DNA of 64,000 nucleotides from Prostheceraeus crozeri (lineage: Eukaryota > Platyhelminthes > Polycladida > Euryleptidae): contig CAJQUW010016171.1 of assembly GCA_907163375.1 (NCBI GenBank), positions 1-64,000 of the forward strand. Direction: 5' to 3'. Below the pieces are notes generated by a model. It was not told the origin of the DNA. It ran no database searches and saw only the letters and a list, made by a program, of their open reading frames with translations. Shown here in pieces: positions 45,976 to 56,367 of the stretch; position 1 is the stretch's first letter; every line of letters starts with the position of its first letter. A program made the translations under genes and the position numbers.

Positions 45976-46966
45976 CAATAATTTCATGTCGCGTATAGTG
46001 CATTATGCTAATGTATCTAACATTTGTTCGTTCCAATCTAACCCATGTGCCTTTATCCTATACTCGTTGTTCCTGTGTGCCGTTCTCTACGTCGTCCCTA
46101 TGTGCGTTCTCATGTTCATAGTTCATATTTCTTGTGTACATGTACGTGTATACATGTAAGCGGTCAGCCTACCCCATTTTTGTTTCGTAAACGAGATATT
46201 CAATATCTCGTGAAAAAAAGAAAGAAAAGAAAATTAACGGTCAGCAAAGAATCAGACGCTGAGAGAGAGATGAGATGCGAATAAATCGATTAATAAACTG
46301 ACAGAAGAAAGAAATTCAATTTGCTACTAACGTGATTGTTGATGACAGAAAAAACGACGATAAAAATGATATCATGAAAACTGACTAATGGTATTTAAAA
46401 AAGGAGATTGAAAATTCCGTGATAAGAACGAAATGAAGTCGGGTCGAAAGCTAGCGGGCAGAGATTAAAGGAAACTCTTTCAATTTTCAAAAGAAAGTGG
46501 ATTTATGGTCAAGTCTCAAAAATTGGTATAACTTAAAAAAGGAGAAATTGACACAACAACAACTACCAACAACAACACATACGACATCTTCAGCAGCTGT
46601 TAGAAGAACTCCGGGCTCTCGCGGTGCAACTTAACTACAGAAATAACAACAACAACTGCCCGCCAGCGAACAACAACACAGCAGCGTATACAGCAACACA
46701 TCAGCGAGCGCGATATAAGCGACACTGATATTTATGATATTATTTTGGTATAAATGAGTCCGATCGAATTGACGTGAATTCAACATTATTAAGAAGTGAA
46801 CTGTAAGTTTCACGTTTTTCTTTTATCGTTGCGTATCATATCTATATAACTATAGTCTTAAAAATTAATATTGTTAATTGTTGTGATTGGACGTTGCAAT
46901 TTCAATTTTTGTACAAATAGATTTATCACAGGTCAATCGAAAAAGTGGAATTGAGGTTTATCAGGG

Positions 46967-47057
46967 TCAATTCCAATTCCAATTCCAGTAGATTTGTATA
47001 TCGTCAATTCCAATTCCGACGAAAAATGGAATTAATTCCAATTCCGACTTTTCCAAT
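46967..47057 (+). repeat. AATTCC short tandem repeats, right block
   Basis: Runs of AATTCCAATTCC ending in CGACTTTTCCAATTCT, which partly inverts the left entry GAGCTGGAAAAATT near 45843. Confidence 0.8.
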
Positions 47058-48452
47058 TCTCTGCATGTACATCATGATCACTCGGTAAATTTGTAAATAT
47101 ATATCGCAAGGATTTTTTTTGATGTTAAACTTTGCGTATGCATATGTTGCACGTGTTATCAACGCTTGCTTGTAAGTGGCCGCTTGTGCGGCCATCGCTT
47201 TGCGTTTTCTGCATAATTCAGAATAAACATTTATGACTTACACTTACTTTTGACCATATGACTACATTCAATGTGTTCATGATCATGCAATACTGAGTAT
47301 TTGTCGGTGCATTAAGGCATCGATGTGTTAAATCAAATATCTATAGAAAAGATATGTTTCATATGAAAATCAGTACCGAGAGTATCATGTGGCTCTCATC
47401 AAGAAACAATTTAGCTTATAGATTTATGATTTGCTATCCGCAAAGCCGAGCTTCAAATTTGGAATGAGACATAATTACAATCGAGATATAGCTGAAAATC
47501 TTTGTTCAATTTTGTCAATGAATTATGTCAGAGCTATGAGTAGAGAGAAAAAGAGTTTATCAAACGATGCGTAGAATGCCTACATCACTTGCATCCGCAA
47601 TGGAACCCTTACAAACCCTGCTAAAGAGATAAAGAAATCTCGCGATGAAGAGCTCAACTTAATCGATCATGAACACATTGAATGTAGTCTAATGGTCAAA
47701 TGTAAGTGTAATGAAATATTTCTAAATAAAATGTTTGGGGTCTAACTTGGACGAAATGTGGAACAGATGTGGAGACTATGGAAGAAATAAAACAGGAAAA
47801 CACAAAACTTTTGGCGTTCTGTTACACGGCGTGATTGCTGAGGGTTGATCAAGTCATCACTCAATTGATGTTGCGTGATCATCCGTAACAGAAAGACTTC
47901 GGCATGATGATCATCGTTTAAGTACAGAATTGGAAGTATGCTAGCTTTTCCATTCAGTCGTTGTTCTTTTCATTTAGTTTCTTGGATTTCGAATTCTTTG
48001 ACTTTGTGTGCATATTGTGGTCTCATCCTGAAATGCAAACATTGCAATGCTGATTGTGGTAATAGAGATGCATATTGGCTTCAAAACGAGGTCTTATTTG
48101 TTAATTTCTGTTGGATGGTTAGAAAGTTATGCTACATTGAAATTTAGTCACATTTTTTATGCTCCACCCTGTAACTCACTCATAGGAGCCATCATGCCCA
48201 AGCATAAGCAAGTCAAATAAAGTAGCAAATAAAGTATAATAGAGATCAATTAATAATGTGCACAATCATGAATAATTGATGTCCATGCTCCTAAACAGTT
48301 TTGAGACTGTTTTGAATATGCTTTGAAGAATTCGTCAACATTGCGTTCGCCACATCTGATCAGAGGGGTTTTATGTAAATTCATTAATGAAGAGTGAAAA
48401 AATTTATTGCTTATAATAATGAATACAATTTTTGAATATCTCTATTTTGCAG

Positions 48453-48584
48453 TTTTTATACACGCGTCTGAGGCTCAAATATGCAGAGATTCATCACAAT
48501 TGTGCCCATACTATGTACCTCGAGGATATTGCTCGTTCAACACTATCCAAAGGGCATGCCCATTATCGTGTGGACTTTGTAAAG
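48453..48584 (+). CDS. ShKT protein gene, exon 2 (ShKT domain)
   Basis: The exon is bounded by TATTTTGCAG (acceptor) and GTGAGG (donor at 48585) and is 132 bases long, phase 1 at both ends, the typical symmetric class for extracellular modules. It encodes the end of the signal peptide (FIHASEAQ) and a ShKT domain with six cysteines: ICRDSSQLCPYYVPRGYC, then a span to CPLSCGLC. ShKT domains form compact disulphide folds in secreted animal proteins (proteases, lectins, channel blockers). The sequence alone does not say which role this one has. Confidence 0.75.
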
Positions 48585-49270
48585 GTGAGGAGATTTTATG
48601 CAATTGGAACAACAATTATTGAACCTCCAGTTTTAGTTGATGTTTCTGATGTTTTCTGAGATTCCTGTCCGTGATTCTTCTGCACTGCAATAATCAGTCA
48701 CGATTTTATATCACGGCGTTGTACGTGGCAAGGCATCGATCCACAGTGCAACCTAACAAAGGATCAACAGAGATGTTCAGTCGGGTTTTAATTCCGAGGT
48801 AAGGCTCAGGTAAGGCAAAGAAATTCGGATTTGACAAAAAATCGCCATATTCTGAGTACCGATGTGCCATAACTAAATGATACATAAAACGAATAAATTT
48901 GAAGATGTTTTTGGGTCACATGTTCTTACAACATCTCTCATTAACCTCAGTATCATAATGGTAGTAGCATTAATACTGATGATGATGCATAATATTTATT
49001 GAAGTTACGCAGTCTCAATTCTAGAAATTTTTATTATAGTGATATAACTACGACATCTTTCTATGGTAGTACAGATGGAGTAGTTGTATCACTACTATCA
49101 AACGATCAAGAAATGTCAATGAACTCTATGGACCAGTGACGATATAGACAATCTGTTAAGAACACAAACGTGGTTAGCTTTCCATGGCATCCAAAGTCCA
49201 AGTAGATAGCCTATCCAATATTGTTACCCTCCTAGTGTGTAGATCTCTTTGCTATAATGATTGACAGACA
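48585..49270. other. Intron 2 start; duplicated segment copy 2 at 48613-48895
   Basis: The first 310 bases match the left edge of the window (1-283). Beyond 48896 the two copies part; the next shared bases are at about 57511 here and 305 in copy 1, so 48896-57510 is extra sequence in this copy. Confidence 0.7.
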
Positions 49271-49530
49271 TATTACGGACCAGGAATTTTCTACCTTAGG
49301 AATGGATGGCTATGCATGTTGGATTCAAGATCCTCAAGTCTACGAGGACGCAAGCTAGCTATGATGCCATGCTTGGACTCTTGGTCCTGTCATGATGATT
49401 AAAAAAATCCCATTATGAATCAGATACTTTTTACACCATGTGTGAGGCAACACATGATGACAGATGCCACTCAAATTGCATAATTAACAGACAAGAACAG
49501 TTCGATCAGGCAACTTGTTGAATTTAGTCC

Positions 49531-51030
49531 TCATTCAAAGTGAAATTCAATGATGCTCTCATTTCCTTTGAATACCACTCTAGCCTTCTTTTCTGCAGGT
49601 CCATGAATTGCTACGTTCTGACAAATTTCTACGGATGATGTGCGAATTTCATCATGACTTTCAATTGTTGTGCGTGATTTCTGAATGAAACTGTTGCAGG
49701 ACGCCTCTGCTGACGATTGCAGGTCATTTTGGTGCAATGACTTGTATAAGCATTGGTTTAGTTTATACATCTCGTCATCACTGCATCTTTTTCTTATGTA
49801 GGAATCGATACTGCCTGCATTTTTGTGGCCAGTGACTTTGCATATTTGTTCCTTTGTAAATCCTTGATCATGGAGTTGGTTGATAACAGTTGCTCTCACG
49901 CAATGATTGGAATAGGTCCTTGATAGTCCAGATTGTGTGGATATATTGTTCATCATTTTCCCAAGGGCATTTTTACCAAGAACCAGCTTGGGATGATACC
50001 AGGCTCCACTGCATCCGACCACTTCGTCAGATTTTGGCCTTGGCCAAAAGTTTCCTTGATCCGGCAGAAGTGACACATATAGTCGAAATGCTGCGACTGG
50101 GCAATGCTTCTCATTATCTTTTCTTTCGTACATTTTTGCCTTCTTTAGATCCTTGTACTCCTTACACGACAAGGATGCTTTCACATTTTTTGACAGTTGT
50201 GTTTCATTTATTCGGATGTATGTTCTCCCACTTGAATCTTCCTCTGTTACAAATGTGTGTACATTGAGGTATCGCATGTTCTCTCGTCCTCTCATTCCGA
50301 AGTTGTACTCAATATTTTACCAAATTTCTTGTTGCAAGCGTGTTGGTGTTGAGCGATCGAAATATGATGACAAAATACTCAAATCCTTGGGCTCATTTTC
50401 GATCGTCTGCTTCCGCGGCTCCGCTCCACTTCGCAGATACTGTCCCACCTTTGTCTTCAACATGGTATTAGCTGACATGAAAGCAGGACCGTCGATGATG
50501 TTGACACACCGATTGTTTGGAGCTTGTGTTAGGTATCGGTGAATTGCTGCTCTGATGCACACTAATGTTGAAGGACAGTAGAAATCGCCACTTGCTTTTT
50601 GTAGATTGTGATAAAAGAATCTCAAATAATCGGCTAAAATGGCTTCAGGCATTGTCTCTATGTTATCAGGAAGGTTTTTTGATAAAAGAAAGTTTTTGAA
50701 CTTTTTAGAATATTGCATGGTTTGAGAGACTGATGACTTGGGCTTCTGCATCATTTCTGTTTGGTTCAGCTCATCTTTGATCTCTGAACTTAGTTGAGGA
50801 TAGAGCTCACTTGTGACTTCTGAACTTAGTTGAGAAAATTCTTCAATTGGTATTTCAGGATAGTGGCACGAGTTTTGCTCCAATGTCTTCATTGATGTAT
50901 CTGCTGTTAATTGGTTCAATTCAGCAGTGCTCAAGCCAGATACCAATCCATTTGGAACAAAGTCAAAATTGATCATGTCAAGAATGAGATTCTCATCGTT
51001 AAATGAATATTCACTTGGTTGTGTCGACAT
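49531..51030 (-). pseudogene. Tyrosine recombinase 1 (Crypton-like), one in-frame stop
   Basis: Reading leftward from an ATG at 51030: about 100 residues without a known domain, an N-terminal SAM-like core-binding region (YSKKFKNFLLSKNL, DYLRFFYHNL), then the catalytic domain. The first arginine is in MRGRENMRYL; HxxR is in SNHCVRATVINQL; the second histidine is in VTGHKNAGS; the nucleophile is the tyrosine of DSYIRKR. All five recombinase residues are present. One TAA (50317-50319) just before the arginine box interrupts an otherwise continuous 500-codon frame. The style is that of the Crypton/KCTD1-like eukaryotic tyrosine recombinases. It may be a mobile-element gene or a host copy of one. 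Confidence 0.85.
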
Positions 51031-51236
51031 AATTGGTAGTGACTGCTTTCAAACTTCAATGGTTAGTCAAAGTGATGGTTCACGAAGATAAGTTTGAATT
51101 GTTATCTATGTATACATAGCATTCGATGAGTCCACTGTGATCATCAATTTGCATTACAGAATTAGAAAATGCATGGACATTGGTCATGGACATAGATCCT
51201 TATATAATGATTTGAGGAGCTACACATTTCTATTGT

Positions 51237-51462
51237 CCCCGGTCCGTAATGAGATTACGGACCGCTGACATGTTTAACACATAGTGCCTTTTCATGAAGC
51301 CATGCCATTACGGACCGCTGACCATAGAGAAGTGAGACTGTAAATGAGGTGGGTAACAATGGCAAAATGGACCTAGATGTCGGTCCGTAATAGACTATAA
51401 TGCCTCGGGCGCTACGCGCCCTCGGAATTATAGTCTATTACGGACCTCCATCCCGGTCCATA
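51237..51462. repeat. Palindrome array of ATTACGGACC sites between two recombinase genes
   Basis: The decamer ATTACGGACC or its inverse occurs at 51241-51250, 51254-51263, 51307-51316, 51382-51391 and 51437-51446, and once more at 49272-49281. The first two form a palindrome with a 3-base spacer; the last two are the outer arms of a 65-base hairpin with 20-bp perfect outer arms (51382-51401, 51427-51446) and a CG-rich nearly paired centre. A related, diverged copy lies at 3362-3600. The site lies in the shared upstream region of two divergent genes and resembles the inverted-arm layout of recombinase binding sites. Confidence 0.8.
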
Positions 51463-51569
51463 TTGCCACATTGATGTCATGCATTTCCTTCATTTGAATT
51501 TCAAGTGAACCGATATTTAACTGGCATTTGCATGAGGTGTAGCCTGTACATTAACAAGCATTTGAAATA

Positions 51570-52619
51570 ATGGCTAAAAGACAATTCGTAAATACAGATG
51601 CAAATGACCTACTCAAGATCAAATGTGCGAAGAGAACTGTTAACCAGCAAAATTCTGCCTACAACTCATTTTTAGCCTTTATGCGTTACAAAGATCTGAA
51701 CGTAGATGTAAAAGAATTATCCTTTAAAGATCTTGACGAAATGTTAAGAGATTTTTACATTTCACTACGCAAAGGGGAAGAATTATACAAAAGAAATACG
51801 TATCTATCACTACGGCAATCATTGAGAAGAAAATTGGAGGATGTGATGGACAGGAAAGTTGATATTATAAAAGATGAAAACAACTTTCCATTGTCCATCG
51901 AAATTTTTCAATGTCTTTTGAAAAAAGTAAAGGCAGATGGACGTGGGGAAACAGAGCACTATGACGAAATAAATGAAAAAGACTTTTCATTGATTTCAAG
52001 CAGGCTTGATATAAATGTACCACAACAACTTCAGTGGCTTGTATTTGTCGTTATTGGTTTGTTTTTTGCAAGAAGAGGGAATGAAAATCTGGATGGAATG
52101 ACAAAAGATGATTTTGGGTTCAAATTGACAGAAAATGGAAAGAGGTACATACATTTGAAAAAAGATGAGCTTACCAAAAACCATCGTCAAAATGACCCGG
52201 AGAAATCTAATGGCGGATTGATCGTTGAAACCAATTTATCAAATTGTCCGTATTCTATAGTTTTGCATTACATAAAGAAATTAAATCCTCTAAACAGGTA
52301 TTTTGGCAACGTCCAAGGGATTCAAAAGATTGGTGTAAATACTATCAAAGATTACATATCAAACATAAGTAAATTTTGCAATTTAAGTAAAACTTACACA
52401 AATCAATGTCTCAGAGTTTCATGTTGCTCTATATTAGGTACTAAACATGCTGAAAATGATATAAAAAGCGTAAGTGGACATGTTAGCAATTCTGGGTTAG
52501 GTATATACAAACGAGTTCAGCAGAAGAAAAAAATTGAGATGTCAATGGACTTAGCCAAAGCCATGAATAATCACAAAGAACAAAACCAGATAAATTGCAA
52601 AGAAACAGATGAACACTGA
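51570..52619 (+). CDS. Tyrosine recombinase 2 (Crypton-like)
   Basis: The intact 349-residue frame starts at an ATG at 51570. The N-terminal region has a core-binding helical domain (NSAYNSFLAFMRYKDL, LDEMLRDFYISLRKGEELYK, RQSLRRKLE). Catalytic part: first arginine in FFARRGNENLDGM, lysine region in LKKDELTKNHRQND, the second-arginine block TNQCLRVSCCSIL, the histidine in VSGHVSNSG and the tyrosine in GIYKRVQ. In the HxxR block the histidine is replaced by glutamine (QCLR). It is clearly diverged from recombinase 1, with which it is arranged head to head 539 bases apart. Intactness beside a damaged partner suggests separate constraint or chance. Confidence 0.85.
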   Translation: MAKRQFVNTDANDLLKIKCAKRTVNQQNSAYNSFLAFMRYKDLNVDVKELSFKDLDEMLRDFYISLRKGEELYKRNTYLSLRQSLRRKLEDVMDRKVDIIKDENNFPLSIEIFQCLLKKVKADGRGETEHYDEINEKDFSLISSRLDINVPQQLQWLVFVVIGLFFARRGNENLDGMTKDDFGFKLTENGKRYIHLKKDELTKNHRQNDPEKSNGGLIVETNLSNCPYSIVLHYIKKLNPLNRYFGNVQGIQKIGVNTIKDYISNISKFCNLSKTYTNQCLRVSCCSILGTKHAENDIKSVSGHVSNSGLGIYKRVQQKKKIEMSMDLAKAMNNHKEQNQINCKETDEH

Positions 52620-53120
52620 TGAATGATGAAAATGACAAATTAATTCTTAACGAAGCAATCAAAATTGATGCATCTACAAACATACAGAATACATTGAATA
52701 AAAAAATTCCAGGAGTATGCTATTTCCATCAATGCAATATGACAATTAACATGCATCGTTAAACAACATTGTCTATTTCCTTCCTGGTGTATATGTTTTT
52801 ATGCATTGTTCATCGTTGATTGATAACCAACTGTGAATCTTATTTATAGAATTTGCAAGTTTATGAAATATACCGGGTAATTATTTCATATAATTCACCT
52901 GATTTTGTACACAGATATAGTTTTATCCATTCTCAATTTATCTATGCCCAAGATATCATCTAAGCTTACTTGCAATTTGGGTGCATTGTAGGGTAAGAAA
53001 TGTAGCACGGTAGCCCATTGGATTACAAGTATTTTGATTCATAGAAATTCCGTTCTACGAGTACATTAGAAAATGTAGAACGCATAGTTCAACATAGTGG
53101 AGATAGGAAAGGAGTTTGAT
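52620..53120. other. No gene recognised
   Basis: AT-rich 3' flank of recombinase 2; no ATTACGGACC copy was seen here. Confidence 0.4.
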
Positions 53121-53220
53121 AATACCGCATAGCTCTTAGTGCTTCCACCATAATTGAACGAACTCGCTATGTTATTTGAAACACGAGGCGCGGTGGAAGC
53201 ACGACAAGCTATGCGGTATT
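53121..53220. repeat. 100-base imperfect palindrome
   Basis: Arms 53121-53149 and 53192-53220 (29 bases each, 25 paired) share ATACCGCATAGCT and GTGCTTCCACC, with a 42-base loop containing a CGAGGCGC word. It lies 45 bases before the Naiad-like element. It could be a MITE or a hairpin site. Confidence 0.75.
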
Positions 53221-53265
53221 ACATTTCCTGCATGATATTGAGTTCTTGCACTAGTGCGATGTCAC

Positions 53266-53389
53266 TAATGTCTGCCGGTGGGAACGCACCACCTGTCCTC
53301 TTAAGGACAAACCTTAAGTCTTATTAACTATAAGTTTATTAAAATTATGAAACATGTAGACGTCGTTATGGGAATGTCCCAGCTTCAAT
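53266..53389 (+). repeat. Left direct terminal repeat of Naiad-like element
   Basis: 124 bases, identical to 57142-57265. Direct pseudo-LTRs of this kind are usual in Penelope-like elements and do not make this an LTR retrotransposon. Confidence 0.9.
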
Positions 53390-53661
53390 TGCTAACACAG
53401 TAAGTCTGCAGATGCTGGTGGTTTATGACCCCGCTACTGGACCTCTGCTGGCAGGCGAAAGCCTCACATTCTTATAGCGGTTTATTAATGACATCGGTAG
53501 TTGTGTTAGGTCTAAGTACCAATTAGATAGCAAGGATCTAAAGTCCAACCTCTGAAAGGATTCCTTGCTGAGTATGGGGTCCTGGCATTTGAAATATGGA
53601 TATAATGCAAGCTAAAGTGTATGACGTTAATGCGAAGGAGTGGATAGCGCCCTCCACATGA

Positions 53662-56367
53662 GTCAGTAGTGTTGATGTCTGTGGCAGCAAAAGATGCCTA
53701 TGTTGTAAATCTCTTGACACTAATACTACTTTTAAGAGTTTTAGTACCGGCAGACGGTTCGTTTTAAATTATCCTAGTAGTTTCTCGTGTAAGAGTAGAC
53801 ATGTAATATATTTGATCACATGTCAATCATGTGGGGTCCAGTATGTTGGACAGACAAAACAGCCATTACATTGTAGACTTAATGGGCATCGGCAGTCTGT
53901 TCAAAAGAATCATCTCAATACGTATTTAAGTAATCATTTTAATAGTTCTAATCACAGTTGGGATGATGTAAGTATACAAATTATTGACTTTGTCGATGTT
54001 CGTAATAAATCTGATACAGAAATTGCCTTCGAGCTTAACAGTAAGGAAGATTTTCATATAAGAACGCTGAACACCTTGCATCCTTTGGGTTTGAATGACA
54101 GAGTGTTAGGCGGAGGTTGCGCCTCTCAGAACACTGCAAATTCATTTTCATTTTTTAGTTCTCCTATTAGCAGACGTAAGAGAAGCCATGGCCTTAGGAA
54201 GTCGGGTAGAAAGAAATATCCTCCATCTAATAGTTGTGAGGATATTCTCAAGGAGCTTCAAGAGTTGATGAAGAGCAACAAAATAAGACATTTCTATAAT
54301 TGCTTGAAATCGATTAGTGATAGCATGCTTAAAATTATGTATTCTAGGCTTCTTGATCAGTCGAATGACCTATCTTTCGTTTTGACAACATATGTTCATA
54401 GTAAATTATATAGAAACAAGAAGGATAGCTCTACCGAAGACAAAACGCATATAGTGATTCCTTTCAAGTCTCATTTAGTTGACAAACTTCATTTACCTTC
54501 TGTATTTAATGATAAAAGTGTCTGTGCTTTAGTTCCAGAAAAAGCGAAACATCTATATCCTCCCAAAGTGTACCATAAGCTTAATAACCCTATTTGTTTG
54601 AAATTCTTCAATTATAATAAGTTTCTTAATAGCCTGACAATTCAGGAAGTTGTTGGCATTTTACAGAGCGATTGCAGCTGTGACTCGATGACCAGTTTTG
54701 TTTATGAGCCTTATGGGCATGTTTTTACCGGTAATTTAGATATAATAAATGATCCAGGTCTCAGAGCTATATTCGCGTATGGCACTAAACACAGATTGTC
54801 TAGGTCAATATCATGGAAATCCATTCAAAAAGAGATCAGCGATTCCATAGATGATCATATATCTCGTGTGTCCAGTCGCCTTCACTTAAAAGTTGATGAC
54901 TTCTCTATTTGGAAAAACAGGGTCATGATGTTAGTAAAGCACCGCATCTTTCGTTGTAAGAAGTTGGGTGGGAAAGATAATGGCAGCAGCGTTTGTGTTG
55001 ATAAGGAGTTGCAAGATCTCCATAAAAACTTGATAGTCGTTCCTGTCGATAAAGCATCCAACAACTTTAGTTTCATATGTAAAAAGTTCTATCTCAAAAT
55101 CCTGATGGACGAGGTTGGTTTTGACATAGATTCTTCCACTGCAGTAGGCAATGCAACTTATAAACCTGAGCTTATTTCTGATAAGGAAGTCCTTACTAAA
55201 CACGTTAAAGATATGAAATCAAACTTTAATATTAATGTTAGTGACAAGGACCTTACACTACCAAAACTTTTCTGGATTCCAAAATTGCATAAAAATCCTT
55301 ATAAGTTTAGATTCATTGCCGGAGCCAGAAATTGTACAACTAAAAAGTTATCGGTGAATATCAACAAAGGTCTGAAAGTGATAAGAGAAAATTTCCATAG
55401 ATACTGTGAGTCAATCAGGAGTAATACTGGTTATTCTTATTTTTGGAGTGTAGCCTCGACTCAAGATTTTTTGAGGAATATTTCTAACGTGAACGTCCAC
55501 TCTATGCAAGTTTTTGACTTCTCTACTCTTTATACAAACTTAGATCAAGGTGCTATCAAGAATAATATTTTTTCCATCCTTGATCTCACATTCAATTCCA
55601 CTAATCGTAGATACTTGTGTGTAGGATATGAGAAGTCGTTTTTCTCCAAAATCAAATATAAGGGGTATTCTTGTTATGACGTGGACTCTTTTAAGAAGGC
55701 TATTGATTTTATAGTGTCTGAAGTCTACATTTCTTTTTCCGGTTACGTGTTAAGACAAATTCGAGGAGTACCAATGGGAGGGAATTGCAGTCCTTTACTT
55801 GCCGACTTGTTTCTGTTAAATTGCGAATTTGCTTTTATGAAACAATTGGTTAAAAATAAAAAGTTTGGACTAGCTAAATTATTGTCAAACACTTCGAGAT
55901 ATATAGACGATATATGCGTAATAAATTACAAGCATTTCAATACCTTAATTCCGAAAATTTACCCAATGGAGCTTCTTGCAGATAGAAACGGAGTCAATGA
56001 CAAAGCCGTTGTTTACCTCGATGTGAGACTCCAATCTAGTAGTGACGGTCTCCGAACCTCAATATATCATAAAGTGGAAGATTTTGATTTCCCTGTTGTT
56101 CTGTTGACATTTCCAGACAGTGCAATACCTTATAACATGGGAATTAATGTATTTGCCGGCCAGGTTTTACGTTATTGTCGCATCTGCTCACATCTTGAAG
56201 ATCTAATTAAACGAATTAATATGACACTTTTTGTGATGAGCAGCAGAGGATATTGTAAGTCTAAAATGAAGGCATGTACTGAGAAAATCCTAACCGGTCA
56301 TAACAATTTTCTAGTCAAGTTTGGATATTTCTCAGCCAGGCAGCTGACATCGCAGTGCGCATTTTAA
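53662..56367 (+). CDS. Naiad-like protein: GIY-YIG endonuclease then reverse transcriptase
   Basis: The frame is open from 53662, after a TGA at 53659, to TAA at 56365. It begins with the cysteine block CGSKRCLCC and RHVIYLITCQSCGVQYVGQT, the GIY-YIG nuclease with a zinc-binding lead, within the first 90 residues. After a long variable middle come the RT blocks LPKLFWIPKLHKNPYKFRFI, motif A MQVFDFSTLYTNL (about 55504), motif B RGVPMGGNCSPLLADLFLL (about 55762), motif C SRYIDDICVI (about 55897) and a tail VLRYCRICSHLEDLIKRI. Nuclease before RT is the permuted order described for Naiad-type Penelope-like elements. No ATG precedes the first cysteines, so the start (other codon, spliced leader or intron) is open. 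Confidence 0.92.
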   Translation, partial: VSSVDVCGSKRCLCCKSLDTNTTFKSFSTGRRFVLNYPSSFSCKSRHVIYLITCQSCGVQYVGQTKQPLHCRLNGHRQSVQKNHLNTYLSNHFNSSNHSWDDVSIQIIDFVDVRNKSDTEIAFELNSKEDFHIRTLNTLHPLGLNDRVLGGGCASQNTANSFSFFSSPISRRKRSHGLRKSGRKKYPPSNSCEDILKELQELMKSNKIRHFYNCLKSISDSMLKIMYSRLLDQSNDLSFVLTTYVHSKLYRNKKDSSTEDKTHIVIPFKSHLVDKLHLPSVFNDKSVCALVPEKAKHLYPPKVYHKLNNPICLKFFNYNKFLNSLTIQEVVGILQSDCSCDSMTSFVYEPYGHVFTGNLDIINDPGLRAIFAYGTKHRLSRSISWKSIQKEISDSIDDHISRVSSRLHLKVDDFSIWKNRVMMLVKHRIFRCKKLGGKDNGSSVCVDKELQDLHKNLIVVPVDKASNNFSFICKKFYLKILMDEVGFDIDSSTAVGNATYKPELISDKEVLTKHVKDMKSNFNINVSDKDLTLPKLFWIPKLHKNPYKFRFIAGARNCTTKKLSVNINKGLKVIRENFHRYCESIRSNTGYSYFWSVASTQDFLRNISNVNVHSMQVFDFSTLYTNLDQGAIKNNIFSILDLTFNSTNRRYLCVGYEKSFFSKIKYKGYSCYDVDSFKKAIDFIVSEVYISFSGYVLRQIRGVPMGGNCSPLLADLFLLNCEFAFMKQLVKNKKFGLAKLLSNTSRYIDDICVINYKHFNTLIPKIYPMELLADRNGVNDKAVVYLDVRLQSSSDGLRTSIYHKVEDFDFPVVLLTFPDSAIPYNMGINVFAGQVLRYCRICSHLEDLIKRINMTLFVMSSRGYCKSKMKACTEKILTGHNNFLVKFGYFSARQLTSQCAF

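Larger units (their letters stand above)
45368..48171. mobile_element. 2.8-kb element with about 465-bp terminal inverted repeats
   Basis: The arms 45368-45832 and 47708-48171 are inverted copies with only scattered differences; the same 69-codon frame appears in both, read outward, and is a by-product of the inversion. Ends read C(A/T)GGGTGGAGCATAAAAAATG and TA flanks both sides (45366-45367, 48172-48173), so this is probably a non-autonomous IS630/mariner-type element sharing the CAGGGTGG tip with the element at 904. The interior shows no transposase but two blocks of AATTCC repeats. Confidence 0.82.

Noticed and set aside
45392-48147. Two identical 69-codon frames (45392-45601 minus, 47938-48147 plus) as duplicated genes
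   Set aside because: Both lie in the inverted arms of the 2.8-kb element and have no motif; the identity comes from the inverted repeat.
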